From Alphaproteobacteria bacterium (GTDB taxonomy: Bacteria > Pseudomonadota > Alphaproteobacteria > UBA8366 > Aestuariispiraceae): a DNA stretch of 64,000 bases. The stretch's first letter is position 1, and each line of letters starts with the position of its first letter. Under the pieces are notes generated by a model. It made no database searches, was not told where the DNA came from, and saw only the letters and a program-made list of their open reading frames with translations. The stretch is taken from assembly GCA_030065235.1 (NCBI GenBank), contig JASJDC010000003.1, positions 1 to 64,000 on the forward strand, in the 5' to 3' direction. This document shows, piece by piece, positions 17,060 to 26,784 of this stretch. The translations under genes and the position numbers were made by a program.

Positions 17060-18253
17060 TCAGACTACCGCCTCTTCGACGAAGGGCTTATTCTCCGCGA
17101 TACGTTCGACACGAAAGGCGCTAAGATCGAGGCTCTCATATCCGCCGGTTGCAATCAGTTCGGCGACGCCGCGGCCGACCGCTGGGCTTTGCTGGATGCC
17201 GTGACCGGAGAAGCCGGTCGCGTGGATCAGGTTAGGGACGTCCGGATGGGGGCCGAGTATGGCGTTATGGTCGAACAGGTTCATGTCATAGTGACCGGCC
17301 CAGGCGTTGACGACCTTCACCGCTTCAAACATTAGGGCGCGTGCGGCTAGGGTCTCCCAAATACGGGTCTCGAACCAATCGTGATCGACCTCGAAATCCG
17401 CCGGATCGGCGTCGGAGTCCTCGCTTTCCTCCGGCGAGACGCCGCAGAGAAAGTAGCGGCCTTCCGGGCGGATATAGACACCGTTGAGATCGATCAGCAG
17501 CGGCCAGTGCGGCGCCGGGCGGCGATTGTCGATGACGAAGACCATGCGTTTGCGCGGTTTGACCGGCATATCCAACCCAGCCCAGGCGGCGACCGACCCG
17601 GACATATAGCCCGCCGCGTTGACGGCGATTCCGCAGCCGATCCGGATGCCTGATCGAAGTTGAACCTCTGAAACCCGACCCTTGTCCAGCGTCAGTCCGA
17701 CGGCCTCTTCATTCAGGAAGGCGACGCCCAGGGACTGCGCCTTCTTACGGAACCCCTGGACCAGGGCGAAGGCGTCGATCCAGCCTTCATGCTCCGTCCC
17801 GAAACTGCCGAGCGTGACTCCGTCTAGGCGCATTTCCGGAAATCGCGCGCCGATCTCGTCCGGCGTCAGCAAGGCGACCGGCGCGCCTTCTCGGGTCTGT
17901 GTGGCATGGATGCGCCGCATCGCCGTTTCACTCTCTGACGAGGCGAGGAAGAGATAACCGTTTTGCCGGAAGGACAGGTCCGGCGTCTCGCCCTCGACCG
18001 CTAGGTAGTCGGGCAGGTTGCGCAAGAATTCTGCGGTGAATTGCGAAATGCGGATATTTTCCGGTGTCGTGAATTGTTGCCGGACGCCGCCCATCGAGCG
18101 CGGCGTCGAGGCGAACTCATAAGTTCGATCGCGCTCGATGACCGCAATGGAGCCGTTGAAATCCTCCCGACGCGCCAGGAAGGTCGCAGTGGCCCCGCCG
18201 ATGACCCCGCCGCCGATGATGACGATATCGAAATTCTGCTGAAACTCAGACAT
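17060..18253 (-). CDS. FAD-dependent oxidoreductase (DAO/FOXRED1-like)
   Basis: 397 residues with the N-terminal dinucleotide-binding motif IVIIGGGVIGGATATFL and a C-terminal HATGFSGHGIQQSPAVGRGVAELI, which contacts FAD in the D-amino-acid oxidase/glycine oxidase superfamily. Residues near 35-60 (ERDRTYEFASTPRSMGGVRQQF) and the C-terminal block resemble FOXRED1-like members. Amine or amino-acid oxidation is likely, but the substrate is not determinable. It has no signal peptide. It is a single gene on the minus strand, with the GntP permease upstream at a 77-bp gap. Confidence 0.85.
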   Translation of the reverse strand: MSEFQQNFDIVIIGGGVIGGATATFLARREDFNGSIAVIERDRTYEFASTPRSMGGVRQQFTTPENIRISQFTAEFLRNLPDYLAVEGETPDLSFRQNGYLFLASSESETAMRRIHATQTREGAPVALLTPDEIGARFPEMRLDGVTLGSFGTEHEGWIDAFALVQGFRKKAQSLGVAFLNEEAVGLTLDKGRVSEVQLRSGIRIGCGIAVNAAGYMSGSVAAWAGLDMPVKPRKRMVFVIDNRRPAPHWPLLIDLNGVYIRPEGRYFLCGVSPEESEDSDADPADFEVDHDWFETRIWETLAARALMFEAVKVVNAWAGHYDMNLFDHNAILGPHPDVPNLIHATGFSGHGIQQSPAVGRGVAELIATGGYESLDLSAFRVERIAENKPFVEEAVV

Positions 18254-18329
18254 GCGACAGCTTCGCCCATCGGCGGCGCGAAGGACAGAGCAATATCGCC
18301 GCGCGTCGGCGTGAAAAAGGCGGCCGTCT

Positions 18330-19784
18330 CTAAAACGCGCCGAAGAGGGTGGCCAGCAGGATCAGAGCGACGAGCGAGATCATCGGCGCGACAACGGCGA
18401 CCATGAAAATGTCGCCATAGGATTCGCGGTGCCCAAGTTTGCAGATCCCAAGCACGGTGATTACCGCGCCGTTATGCGGCAGCGCGTCGAGGGCCCCGGA
18501 CGCGACCGCGGTCACCCGATGCATCGCCTCTAGCGAGACGCCGGTCTCCATGGCGAGGCGGACATAGGTGTCCCCAAGCGCTTCGAGGGCGATGCTCATG
18601 CCGCCGGAGGCTGATCCCGTCATGGCCGACAGTAGGTTCACCGCCACGGCGAGGGACACCAGCGGGTTGCCGCCGCCGATCGACAGCACCGCCTCGCTGA
18701 TTGCGACAAAGGCCGGCAGGGCGGCGATGACGCCGCCGAAACCGACCAAGCTGGCGGTGTTGAAGATCGGCAGAACCGACGCGCTCGCGCCCTTGTCGAT
18801 GGTCGCCCGCAGGTCGGTCAGGCGGCGCAGATTGAAGACGATCAGGAACAGGATCGCGAGCGTCAGCGACACGATGATCGACCAGACGCCGCGGACGCTT
18901 TCGATGGTCGTCGGTCCGAAGCGCGCCTCCGACAGGTACGACGTGTCGAGCATCGGAACCACGATCTCGACGAAAATCAGGTTCACGACGATCACCATGA
19001 CGACGGGCGCGATCGCCAGCGCAAAGGCCGGGTCCGCCCCCGCCGGGCTCGGTTTGTCCGAAAGCTCGGCGACGTCGAACCCTTCCTGCTGCGACTTTTC
19101 CCGCATCACGACGTCCGGCACCGGCAGGCTGTCCTCATGCGCGCCATAACCTTCGCCGGCGGCGCGGGCCTTTTTCGCCCGACGCGTTAGCCAAGCTGTG
19201 CCGAGCAAAAACATGATCAGTCCGGAGATGATACCGAGACCCGGCGCCGCGAAGGAGGTGGTGCCGAAGAACGGCATTGGGATGGCGTTCTGAATCGCCG
19301 GCGTGCCGGGCAGCGCCGACATGGTGAAAGTGAAGGCGCCCAGCGCGATCGTGCCAGGGATCAGGCGCTTCGGGATCGCCGCGTCTCGGAACAGCGCCGC
19401 CGCCACCGGAAAGATCGCAAAGGCGACGACGAAAAGCGACACCCCGCCATAGGTCAGCACGCCGCAACAGAGCACGACCGAGACGATGGCGCGCTCCGGG
19501 CCGAGCTTGGCGATGACATATTGGGCGATGGACCGCGCCGAGCCGCTGTCATCCATTAGCTTGCCGAAAATCGCGCCGAGCAGGAACAGCGGGAAGAAGG
19601 CGACGATGAACCCGCCCGTCGTCACCATGAAGATCTGCGTCAGCGCCGCAAGAATCGGCGCGCCGCCGGTCAAGGCCGCCGCCAACAGCGCCATCAGGGG
19701 CGCCAGGATCAACAGCGTCACGCCCCGAAAGGCGAAATACATCAGCAGGCCAAGCGCCAGGATGATCGCAAGAATGTCAATCAT
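18330..19784 (-). CDS. GntP-family permease
   Basis: About 484 residues with a dozen hydrophobic segments covering most of its length, starting MIDILAIILALGLLMYFAFRG. Family-typical segments include FFPLFLLGAIFGKLMDDSG and SGGMSIALEALGD. GntP proteins are inner-membrane H+ symporters for gluconate and other hydroxy acids; the substrate is open here. The ATG at 19784 overlaps the patatin stop by 8 bp (ATGATTGA), so the two are translationally coupled. Nine extra codons back to 19811 are dropped for that reason. Confidence 0.88.
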   Translation of the reverse strand: MIDILAIILALGLLMYFAFRGVTLLILAPLMALLAAALTGGAPILAALTQIFMVTTGGFIVAFFPLFLLGAIFGKLMDDSGSARSIAQYVIAKLGPERAIVSVVLCCGVLTYGGVSLFVVAFAIFPVAAALFRDAAIPKRLIPGTIALGAFTFTMSALPGTPAIQNAIPMPFFGTTSFAAPGLGIISGLIMFLLGTAWLTRRAKKARAAGEGYGAHEDSLPVPDVVMREKSQQEGFDVAELSDKPSPAGADPAFALAIAPVVMVIVVNLIFVEIVVPMLDTSYLSEARFGPTTIESVRGVWSIIVSLTLAILFLIVFNLRRLTDLRATIDKGASASVLPIFNTASLVGFGGVIAALPAFVAISEAVLSIGGGNPLVSLAVAVNLLSAMTGSASGGMSIALEALGDTYVRLAMETGVSLEAMHRVTAVASGALDALPHNGAVITVLGICKLGHRESYGDIFMVAVVAPMISLVALILLATLFGAF

Positions 19785-20856
19785 GGGCGTAGCCCCGCTT
19801 GTCGTCCTCATCGAGATGGGCGGGTTTCAGACTCTCCTCGAAAATGAAGCCGGGCCGCCAGGTCCCACGCTCGCCGATATCCTCAAAATGCGCCTCCAGC
19901 CAGGCGTCCGCGGTTTCCCAACCGACTTTCCAAAGATGATCCAGAAAGGCCCGCTCGGCGTTGAGTTTGCTCGAGACGCTCAGTTTCAGCATTTCCTCTT
20001 CGGCCCCGATCAGGTGAAGTTTTCCGTCGCGATAGGCTTCGCGGTCGAGCTTCTCGTGGTGGATCAGCTCCCAGAGAAACCCGATCGCGCGCAGCTCTTT
20101 CATCAGACTGGCGTTGAAGGTGATCTCGTTCAGGCGATTCTCGATCTCATAGGCGGTCCGGGGAATTTCATCGCGCACAAAAGGATTGACCTGGATGACG
20201 ACGATGTCGCGGGCTTCTGTCTCGTCGATCAGCGGGAAGAGCGGCGGGTTTCCCATAAAGCCGCCGTCCCAATAGGCCTCGCCATCAATCTCCACCGCTT
20301 TGAACAGGAACGGCAGACAGGCCGAGGCCATTGCGGCGTCGGCGGAAATCTCGGGCTGCCGGAAAATCTTTGTTCGGCCGGTCCGGACATTGGTCGCCGA
20401 CAGGAAGAGTTTGGGGTTCTTCGATCGATTGATGATGTCGAAATCGAAGAAGTCTGCGACGATGTCGCGAAGCGGATTGATGTTGAACGGGTTCAATTCA
20501 TAGGGTGAGAACATCCGCGTGAGATGTTGAGACATGATGAAGGTCGGCGAGAGGTCCAGGCTCCACCGTCCCATGAACCTGTCAAAAACCGACCGTTGGA
20601 TCGGCCCCGTCGCCGCAATCTCGCTCACCTTGGTCCAGAATTCCGCCAGCAGTTCCCGGGCGCGCTCGGGGCCGCCCTCCGCCAAACCCTGGGTGACGGC
20701 GACGGCGTTCATGGCGCCGGCGCTGGTCCCGCTGACGCCCTCAATCTCAAGCTCGTCATGTTGCAGAAGGCGATCCAACACGCCCCATGTAAAGGCGCCG
20801 TGAGACCCGCCGCCTTGCAGCGCAATGTCGATCGCCTTTTTCCGCTTTTTGCCCAT
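19777..20856 (-). CDS. Patatin-like phospholipase
   Basis: Lipid acyl hydrolase of the patatin fold, about 359 residues. The start at 20856 (MGKKRKKAIDIALQGGG) has AAGGGGG just upstream; an in-frame start at 20889 lacks one. The oxyanion loop is GGGSHGAF (about 15-22), the nucleophile elbow GTSAG has Ser45, and the catalytic Asp is in YWDGGFMGNP. No signal peptide is seen, so it is probably cytoplasmic or membrane-peripheral. It shares an operon with the GntP permease downstream, an unusual pairing. Confidence 0.92.
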   Translation of the reverse strand: MGKKRKKAIDIALQGGGSHGAFTWGVLDRLLQHDELEIEGVSGTSAGAMNAVAVTQGLAEGGPERARELLAEFWTKVSEIAATGPIQRSVFDRFMGRWSLDLSPTFIMSQHLTRMFSPYELNPFNINPLRDIVADFFDFDIINRSKNPKLFLSATNVRTGRTKIFRQPEISADAAMASACLPFLFKAVEIDGEAYWDGGFMGNPPLFPLIDETEARDIVVIQVNPFVRDEIPRTAYEIENRLNEITFNASLMKELRAIGFLWELIHHEKLDREAYRDGKLHLIGAEEEMLKLSVSSKLNAERAFLDHLWKVGWETADAWLEAHFEDIGERGTWRPGFIFEESLKPAHLDEDDKRGYAHD

Positions 20857-21075
20857 AGGGACCCCCTTAGCGTGACCATTCAGAACCACGCTACACGCCT
20901 AGCAAGTCTATGTGTCTGTTCCATGTCAATTAAGACGCAGGGCGATGTGTTTTTGCCCGGCCCAGGCCCGCCCGCCGTCGCGTGGCATGTGCCGCGCCGC
21001 CTATTGACCTGACAGTGGCAAGCCAACAGACTTCAATCTGGTGAGGGATCAAGACGGGCGGGGGCGGTCGACCGA

Positions 21076-21501
21076 ATGTTCGAGAAGCTGAAAGAGACGA
21101 TCGGCGAAGTCACCAAACGTCACGCGAATCGGCCGTTTCTGGAAGCTGCGATGGCGACTTGCGCCTATGTCGCCTCGGCTGACGGCGCCGTCAGTTTCAG
21201 CGAACGCGGTCGTGTCGACGACATCCTCGAGCATTTGGAGCAGTTGAGGGTCTACGATCCGCATGACGGGGTCGACCTGTTCAACGACTATACCGACGCC
21301 CTTGCCGCTGATCGCGCCAAGGCGCGGGCCCGGGTCTTCCAGGCGGTCGCCAAGGTGGCCAAGCAGGAAGAGTCCGCTAAGCTGATCGCGCGCATGGTTT
21401 TCGCCATCAGCAACGCCGATGGCGACTTCTCCGAAGATGAACGCAGGGCGGGGGTCGAGATCGTCGAGGTCCTAAAGCAGGGCGGCGCGCTTATCGGCTA
21501 G
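21076..21501 (+). CDS. TerB-family protein
   Basis: 141 all-helical residues: MFEKLKETIGEVTKRH, then AAMATCAYVASADGAVSFSERGRV and a matching second half ARMVFAISNADGDFSEDERRAG. The two Asp-rich loops (SADGAVS and NADGDFSEDE) are the metal-binding pattern of tellurite-resistance TerB proteins. It has no membrane segment. The other Ter genes are absent, so a tellurite role should not be assumed. Its 3' end overlaps the convergent EamA gene by 11 bp. Confidence 0.88.
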   Translation: MFEKLKETIGEVTKRHANRPFLEAAMATCAYVASADGAVSFSERGRVDDILEHLEQLRVYDPHDGVDLFNDYTDALAADRAKARARVFQAVAKVAKQEESAKLIARMVFAISNADGDFSEDERRAGVEIVEVLKQGGALIG

Positions 21502-22480
21502 CGCGGCGTGCGTCGCCGATGCGCCTGATCTTCACTACCGCGGCTCTTGGCGCGCGCCCGTCGACAAAGGCCAGGCCGAGCCCGATCAAGGCGACGCCGG
21601 CCAGCGCGTTGAGGGTGAGGCTCTCGCCCAGGAACGCCACGCCGAGGGCCGTCGCGCTGACCGGAACGAGTAGAGTGACCAGCAGCAGGTTGGTCGCGCC
21701 GGCGGTCGCCAGGATCCGGAAATACAGCAAATAGGCGACGCTGGTGCAGAGGAGGGCGATGCCGATCACCGACAGGATCGGGACCAAGGTCCAGCTTGCG
21801 GTGCGGATCGGATCTTCGACCAGGAGCGCGGCCGGCGTCAGGATCAGGCCGCCGCCGGTCAGCATCCCGGCAGAGGCCACAATTGGCGAGAGGGTGCGAA
21901 ATCGTCGGCCGAATATCCCGGCCAAGGCGTACGAGACCGTCGCCCCGATCACGGCCGCCTGGCCTAAGGCGATCGCGCTGCTTGAGAAGGCGTTTTCCGC
22001 CTCGACCCCATTCTCCGAAACCTGACCGGCAAGCGCGCTCGGGCCGAAGAGGACGGCGACGCCTAGGAAGCCCAGCGCTACGCCGGCGAGTTTACTCGGC
22101 GTCATCTTCTCGTCGCGGGTCAGGAAATGCGCGAAGATGACGCCGAAAAGCGGCGTCGCGCCGTTCAAGATGCTCGCCAAGGAACTGTCGATCCGCACCT
22201 GACCCCAGGCGATCAGCGAGAAAGGGATCGCATTGTTCAACAAGCCCATGAGCCCAAGCGCAGCGAAAGTCCCGGCGCCAAGCCGGAGCGGCAGCCCGAA
22301 AGCGACGGCGACGACCCACAACGCCGCGGCGGCCAAGATCACCCGACCGGCGGCGAAGCTCAATGGCCCGAACCCCGCCAATCCGGTTTCGGTCAAGAAA
22401 AACGACCCGCCCCAGATGATGGCGAGAAGAATCAACAGCCCCCATTCCAGGCCGGTCATCGGTTTCGCGGATTGGCTCAT
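21491..22480 (-). CDS. EamA-family (DMT) transporter
   Basis: 329 residues with ten hydrophobic segments in two homologous halves. The first EamA repeat starts WGLLILLAIIWGGSFFLTE and the second begins near ALGQAAVIGATVSYALAGIFGR. Such inner-membrane proteins export amino acids and other metabolites. It lies 97 bp downstream of the PuuB-like oxidase on the same strand, so it could export a by-product of polyamine breakdown, but this is speculation. Confidence 0.9.
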   Translation of the reverse strand: MSQSAKPMTGLEWGLLILLAIIWGGSFFLTETGLAGFGPLSFAAGRVILAAAALWVVAVAFGLPLRLGAGTFAALGLMGLLNNAIPFSLIAWGQVRIDSSLASILNGATPLFGVIFAHFLTRDEKMTPSKLAGVALGFLGVAVLFGPSALAGQVSENGVEAENAFSSSAIALGQAAVIGATVSYALAGIFGRRFRTLSPIVASAGMLTGGGLILTPAALLVEDPIRTASWTLVPILSVIGIALLCTSVAYLLYFRILATAGATNLLLVTLLVPVSATALGVAFLGESLTLNALAGVALIGLGLAFVDGRAPRAAVVKIRRIGDARRASR

Positions 22481-22577
22481 GGACGCAAGCTCTCCTGTTG
22501 CCCGATCGCCTGGAGCCTAGTCATGGCGGTCTTCTGCTGCGACCCGTTTCTTGCGCTGGCCCTGGCGCCGGCCGCGG

Positions 22578-23840
22578 CTAGAGCGCGTCGCGCAGCCGGT
22601 AATAGAGCATCGCCAGCACCAGGGCCGGGGTCCGCAGGGGACCGCCCGGGAAGGGCGGATGGTCCAGATTGCTCAGCACATCAAACCGTTCCGCTTGCCC
22701 GCGTACGGCCTCGGCCAGCAGTCGGCCGCACATGCCCGATAGCGCCACGCCCTGCCCGGAGAAGCCCTGCGCGTAAAGCGTGCTGGGTCCGAGCCGCCCG
22801 ATATCCGGCATTCGGTCCACGGTGATTCCAATATAACCGCCCCAGCAGTATTCGAGCGCGACGTCCTCCAGTTGCGGAAAGACAGCCAGCATGCGCGGCC
22901 GCATGAAGCCGAAGAGGTCTTGCGGGTCGCGTCCGGAGTAGGTGGCGCGGCCGCCGAACAGCAATCGATCATCTTCACTGCGGCGGAAATAGTTGACGAT
23001 GAAATTGACGTCGCAGACCGCGTCATTCTCGCGGATCAATCCTTGAGCGCGGTTTTCCCCGAGAGGCTCGGTCGCGAGGATATAACTTCCGACCGGCATC
23101 AGGCGCCGATAGAGTTGCGGGACCGTGTCTTGCAAATAGGCGTTTCCGGCCAGGATCATATGTTGGGCGCGCACCTGGCCTGACGCAGTCTTGGCGCTGG
23201 GTTCCGCGCCGGTATCGACGGACAGCACGCGCGATTGTTCGAAGATTTCAACACCTGCCGCGACCGCTGCGTCAGCGAGGCCAAGGCAATAATTCAGAGG
23301 ATGGAAATGCCCGGCGCGCGGCTCCCAAAGGCCGCCGTGATAGCCGGGCGCGTCCAACCGGTCCCGCAACGCCTCTTTGTCCAGAAGCTGCAACCCGTCA
23401 TAGCCGTATCGGGCGGCTTCGTCGCGATTGTGCGCCAGTTCCGCCATCTGCCGCGGCTTGTCCGCGACATGCAGGTAGCCCCAGGTCAGGCCGCAATCGA
23501 TCGTGTGATCGGCGACACGCCGGCCGATAAGATCAACCGCGTCTTTGGCGATTTCCCAGGCCCGCTTGGCGTTCTCGGCGCCTAGACGCTTCTCAAGCCG
23601 CGCCATGCTATTGGTGAAGCCTGTGCAGATTTGTCCGCCATTGCGGCCCGAGGCGCCGTACCCGACGCGCTCCGCCTCCAGCACGATGACCAAATAGCCC
23701 GCCTGCGCCAGGTCGAGGGCGGCGGAGAGGCCGGTGAACCCGGCGCCCACAATGCAGACATCGGCCGTCCGCGCGCCGGACAAGGCCGGATAGGCGGGAT
23801 GCGGATTGGCGCTTGCACGGTAGTAATTCGCTTCACTCAC
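22578..23840 (-). CDS. puuB: PuuB-like gamma-glutamylputrescine oxidoreductase
   Basis: FAD enzyme expected to oxidise gamma-glutamylputrescine to the aldehyde. The GTG at 23840 (MSEANYYRASANPHPAYP) matches the usual PuuB N-terminus; the frame is open to 23960 but that extension looks spurious. It has the FAD motif DVCIVGAGFTGLSAALDLA, then GYGASGRNGGQICTGF, typical of PuuB-type DAO proteins, and the C-terminal YAQGFSGQGVALSGMCGRLLAEAV. 420 residues. It follows the PuuA-like gene by 70 bp on the same strand and forms the second enzyme of the pathway. Confidence 0.88.
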   Translation of the reverse strand: MSEANYYRASANPHPAYPALSGARTADVCIVGAGFTGLSAALDLAQAGYLVIVLEAERVGYGASGRNGGQICTGFTNSMARLEKRLGAENAKRAWEIAKDAVDLIGRRVADHTIDCGLTWGYLHVADKPRQMAELAHNRDEAARYGYDGLQLLDKEALRDRLDAPGYHGGLWEPRAGHFHPLNYCLGLADAAVAAGVEIFEQSRVLSVDTGAEPSAKTASGQVRAQHMILAGNAYLQDTVPQLYRRLMPVGSYILATEPLGENRAQGLIRENDAVCDVNFIVNYFRRSEDDRLLFGGRATYSGRDPQDLFGFMRPRMLAVFPQLEDVALEYCWGGYIGITVDRMPDIGRLGPSTLYAQGFSGQGVALSGMCGRLLAEAVRGQAERFDVLSNLDHPPFPGGPLRTPALVLAMLYYRLRDAL

Positions 23841-23910
23841 GGCTTCTGCTGATCCCGGCGTTTCAAATAGGTCCGAGGAACGAGACGGCTCGGCTATAGC
23901 GCTCGCCTCT

Positions 23911-25305
23911 CTAGACGGTTCGCATATACCACTCGTAATCATGGCGCGGGATGACCGCATGATGCTGCTCTGAATCCCACTGTTTCGCGCCCAGATAGGC
24001 GGCGTGATACTGCGCGCCGAGCGTCGATTTCAGGATCGCGCCGTCTTCGAACGCGTCCAGCGCGCGTTCCCAGCGCAAAGGCAAGCGGCCCGGCGGCCTC
24101 TCATAGGCATTGCCGATCTCCATCGGCCCTGGGTCGATCTTGTTCGTGAGGCCATAGTGCACCCCGGCGAGGATCGCGGCGAGGGCGAGATAGGGATTGG
24201 CGTCGGCGCCCGCGGCCCGGTGTTCGATCCGCAGGGCGTCCGGGTCGGATCGCGGAATGCGTAGGGACACGGTTCGGTTGTCGACGCCCCAGGCGCGGTT
24301 GATCGGCGCAAAGGAGTCATTGCGGAAGCGGCGGTAGGAGTTTGCGTTCGGCGCCATGATCGCGATCGACTCCGCCATCGTCTCGCGCAGCCCGCCGATC
24401 GCATGTCTCAGCCTTGCGTCGATCGGCAAGCCACAGTCTGGATCAATCGCGCCGTCGGGATGGGCGAAGATATTGCGTCCCTCGGTGTCGATCAGGCTGA
24501 GATGAACATGCAGACCGGATCCGGCGTGTTCGGCGAAGGGTTTCGCCATGAAGCTGGCGACCACGCCGTGTTTGCGGGCGACCGATTTAACCAGACGTTT
24601 GAACAGGACGGCGCGGTCGCAGGCGGAGACCGGATCGGCGACATGGGTCAGATTGATCTCGAACTGGCCGGGCCCGTATTCCGCGGTCGTCACATCCGCC
24701 TTCAGGCCCTGCGCGTTGCACGCCGCCGCGATATCCGCCAGCAGCGCGTCATAGTCGCCGACATCCTCCATCGAGAGGACCTGCACCTGTCCCGGCGTTA
24801 TTTTCAGGTCCGCCATCCGGGCCGGACGCGCGGCGCCGTCACGGGACAGGCGCGGGGAGAGCAAGTAGAACTCCAATTCGATCGCCGCGACCGGCGTCAG
24901 GCCCATCGCTTGGAGCGGCGCGGCCGCAGCGCTGAGAATATGGCGCGGATCGGCGAACCAGGGCGCGCCATCCTCCAGGACCATAGAACCGAGTACTTGA
25001 GCGGTCGGTCGCGCGGCCCAAGGGACCATGCTCAGCGTTCCGGCGGCGCCGAACACCGCGAAATCGGGATCGCCGTCGGCGCTGCCATAGGGAAGGGTCA
25101 TCGCGTTCTGACCCTGACTGTCCAGCAGATAGATCGAGCCCGGCATGCGCACGCCTTCGGACAGCAGTTTCGGAAAAGCCTCCCGCTGCAGCCGCTTGCC
25201 GCGCAAGAGGCCGTTCATGTCCGGGGCCAGAAGCTCGATGGCCTCCACCTCCGGATGGGCGTCCAGAAAGGCGGTCGTTTCGGGCTCGGTCAGGCGTGAC
25301 AGCAT
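23911..25305 (-). CDS. puuA: Glutamine-synthetase-like gamma-glutamylpolyamine ligase
   Basis: 464-residue member of the glutamine synthetase superfamily. Conserved parts include IELEFYLLSP (metal Glu), YGPGQFEINLTH, GSGLHVHLSLID (catalytic loop), APNANSYRRF and SLRIPRSDPDALRIEHRAAGADANPYL. Together with the PuuB-like oxidase this supports gamma-glutamylputrescine synthetase activity rather than ammonia assimilation. It is divergently transcribed from a second ligase at 25399, and the roughly 90 bp between them should contain both promoters. Confidence 0.9.
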   Translation of the reverse strand: MLSRLTEPETTAFLDAHPEVEAIELLAPDMNGLLRGKRLQREAFPKLLSEGVRMPGSIYLLDSQGQNAMTLPYGSADGDPDFAVFGAAGTLSMVPWAARPTAQVLGSMVLEDGAPWFADPRHILSAAAAPLQAMGLTPVAAIELEFYLLSPRLSRDGAARPARMADLKITPGQVQVLSMEDVGDYDALLADIAAACNAQGLKADVTTAEYGPGQFEINLTHVADPVSACDRAVLFKRLVKSVARKHGVVASFMAKPFAEHAGSGLHVHLSLIDTEGRNIFAHPDGAIDPDCGLPIDARLRHAIGGLRETMAESIAIMAPNANSYRRFRNDSFAPINRAWGVDNRTVSLRIPRSDPDALRIEHRAAGADANPYLALAAILAGVHYGLTNKIDPGPMEIGNAYERPPGRLPLRWERALDAFEDGAILKSTLGAQYHAAYLGAKQWDSEQHHAVIPRHDYEWYMRTV

Positions 25306-25398
25306 CGACGGGTCATAGCCGTTGCGTTTGCCGCGTCAAGCCCCCCAAGATACAGAACGAGGAGATTGGCGCGTTTCGGCGAGCCGACATCTGACATC

Positions 25399-26757
25399 AT
25401 GGGCGAGACGATGAGCGAAATGCTGGACTGGTTGCGCGACAACAGGATCGACGAGGTCGAATGCCTCGTGCCCGATCTCAGCGGCATCGCGCGCGGCAAG
25501 ATCGTGCCGACCAACCGCTTCATCGACGCGTTGGAGGAGCGCGGGTTGCGCATCCCCGAGGCGGTGTTCCTGCAAACGGTCACCGGCGATTTCGTGCCGG
25601 GTCGGTCGGAGATCGTTCATGAATCAAATCGCGACATCTACATGCAGCCGGATCCCAGCAGCTTGCGATCGGTGCCCTGGTATGCGGAGCCGGTCGCTCA
25701 GGCGGTCTGCGACGCGCATTTCCTGAACGGCGATCCGGTCGACTTTGCGCCGAGACAGGTCTTGAAGCGCGTCCTGGCGGCCTATGCGAAGCGCGGCTTG
25801 CGCCCCGTGGTCGCGCCGGAGCTTGAATTCTATTTGATCAATAAAAATCTCGATCCGGACTATCCGTTGGAGCCGGCGGCCGGCCTGTCGGGCCGGCAAG
25901 AGAGCGGTCGGCAAGCCTATGGCATCGAGGCGGCGAACGAATTCGATCCGGTCATCGAGGATATCTATGATTTTTGCGAGGACAGCCGCATCGATATCGG
26001 CACCATGGCGCATGAGGCCGGCGCGGCGCAGATCGAGATCAATTTCAACCATGGCGACCCGCTGGATCTGGCCGATCAGGTCTTCCTGTTCAAACGCACG
26101 GTCCGCCAAGCGGCCCTGAAACACGATATGTATGCGACCTTCATGGCGCGCCCGCATCAGTTCCAGCCTGGCAGCAGCATGCATATTCACCAGTCGGTCT
26201 TGGAGGCGGCGACCGGGCGGAACATCTTCGCGACGCATAAGGGCAAGACGTCGCGCAAGCTGCTGAATTTCATCGGCGGTCTGCAGAAATACACGCCGGC
26301 GGCCATGCCGCTTCTGGCGCCCAACGTGAACTCCTATCGCCGGATCACGCCCTATTCCGATGCGCCGATCAACACCCATTGGGGCCGCGACAACCGCACC
26401 GTGGGCCTCCGCGTGCCCGACGCAAAGCCCGAAGCGTTCCGGGTCGAGAATAGGGTCGGCGGGGCCGACGCGAACCCGTATCTCGCCATGGCCGGCAGTC
26501 TGGCCTGCGGCCTGATCGGGTTGAAAGAGAAGATCGATCCCGGCAAGCCGGTCGAGGGCGACGCCTATCGCTTCGCCTTCACCTTGCCGCGCCATCTCGG
26601 CGAGTCGCTGTCGAAGTTGAATTACAGCCGGCCTTTGCGCGCGTTGCTCGGGGAACGGTTCGTCAGGTTGTTGACCGAGGTGAAGAACTACGAGACCGAC
26701 CTCTATCAACAGGTGATCTCAAGCTGGGAGCGGGAAAACCTGCTCCTGAATGTTTAG
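25399..26757 (+). CDS. Second glutamine-synthetase-like gamma-glutamylpolyamine ligase
   Basis: About 452 residues; the start is uncertain between the ATGs at 25399 and 25411. It begins MSEMLDWLRDNRIDEVECLVPDLSGIARGK, a common start in PuuA/SpuI-type ligases. It has APELEFYLIN, GAAQIEINFNHGD, GSSMHIHQSV, APNVNSYRR and NRVGGADANPYLAMA. Its sequence is clearly different from the divergent paralogue, so the pair probably differs in substrate (putrescine against another amine) or regulation. It heads the long plus-strand operon of aminotransferase, RidA, ABC transporter and ureohydrolase. Confidence 0.9.
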   Translation: MGETMSEMLDWLRDNRIDEVECLVPDLSGIARGKIVPTNRFIDALEERGLRIPEAVFLQTVTGDFVPGRSEIVHESNRDIYMQPDPSSLRSVPWYAEPVAQAVCDAHFLNGDPVDFAPRQVLKRVLAAYAKRGLRPVVAPELEFYLINKNLDPDYPLEPAAGLSGRQESGRQAYGIEAANEFDPVIEDIYDFCEDSRIDIGTMAHEAGAAQIEINFNHGDPLDLADQVFLFKRTVRQAALKHDMYATFMARPHQFQPGSSMHIHQSVLEAATGRNIFATHKGKTSRKLLNFIGGLQKYTPAAMPLLAPNVNSYRRITPYSDAPINTHWGRDNRTVGLRVPDAKPEAFRVENRVGGADANPYLAMAGSLACGLIGLKEKIDPGKPVEGDAYRFAFTLPRHLGESLSKLNYSRPLRALLGERFVRLLTEVKNYETDLYQQVISSWERENLLLNV

Positions 26758-26784
26758 CCGATTGTATTCGGGGAAGGCCGCGCC

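Noticed and set aside
23841-23960. N-terminal extension of the PuuB-like protein
   Set aside because: Ser/Arg-rich sequence unlike the family, overlapping the end of the upstream ligase gene; the GTG at 23840 gives the usual N-terminus.
25306-25398. Small gene between the two divergent ligases
   Set aside because: Only short antisense frames exist; the gap is the size expected for two promoters.
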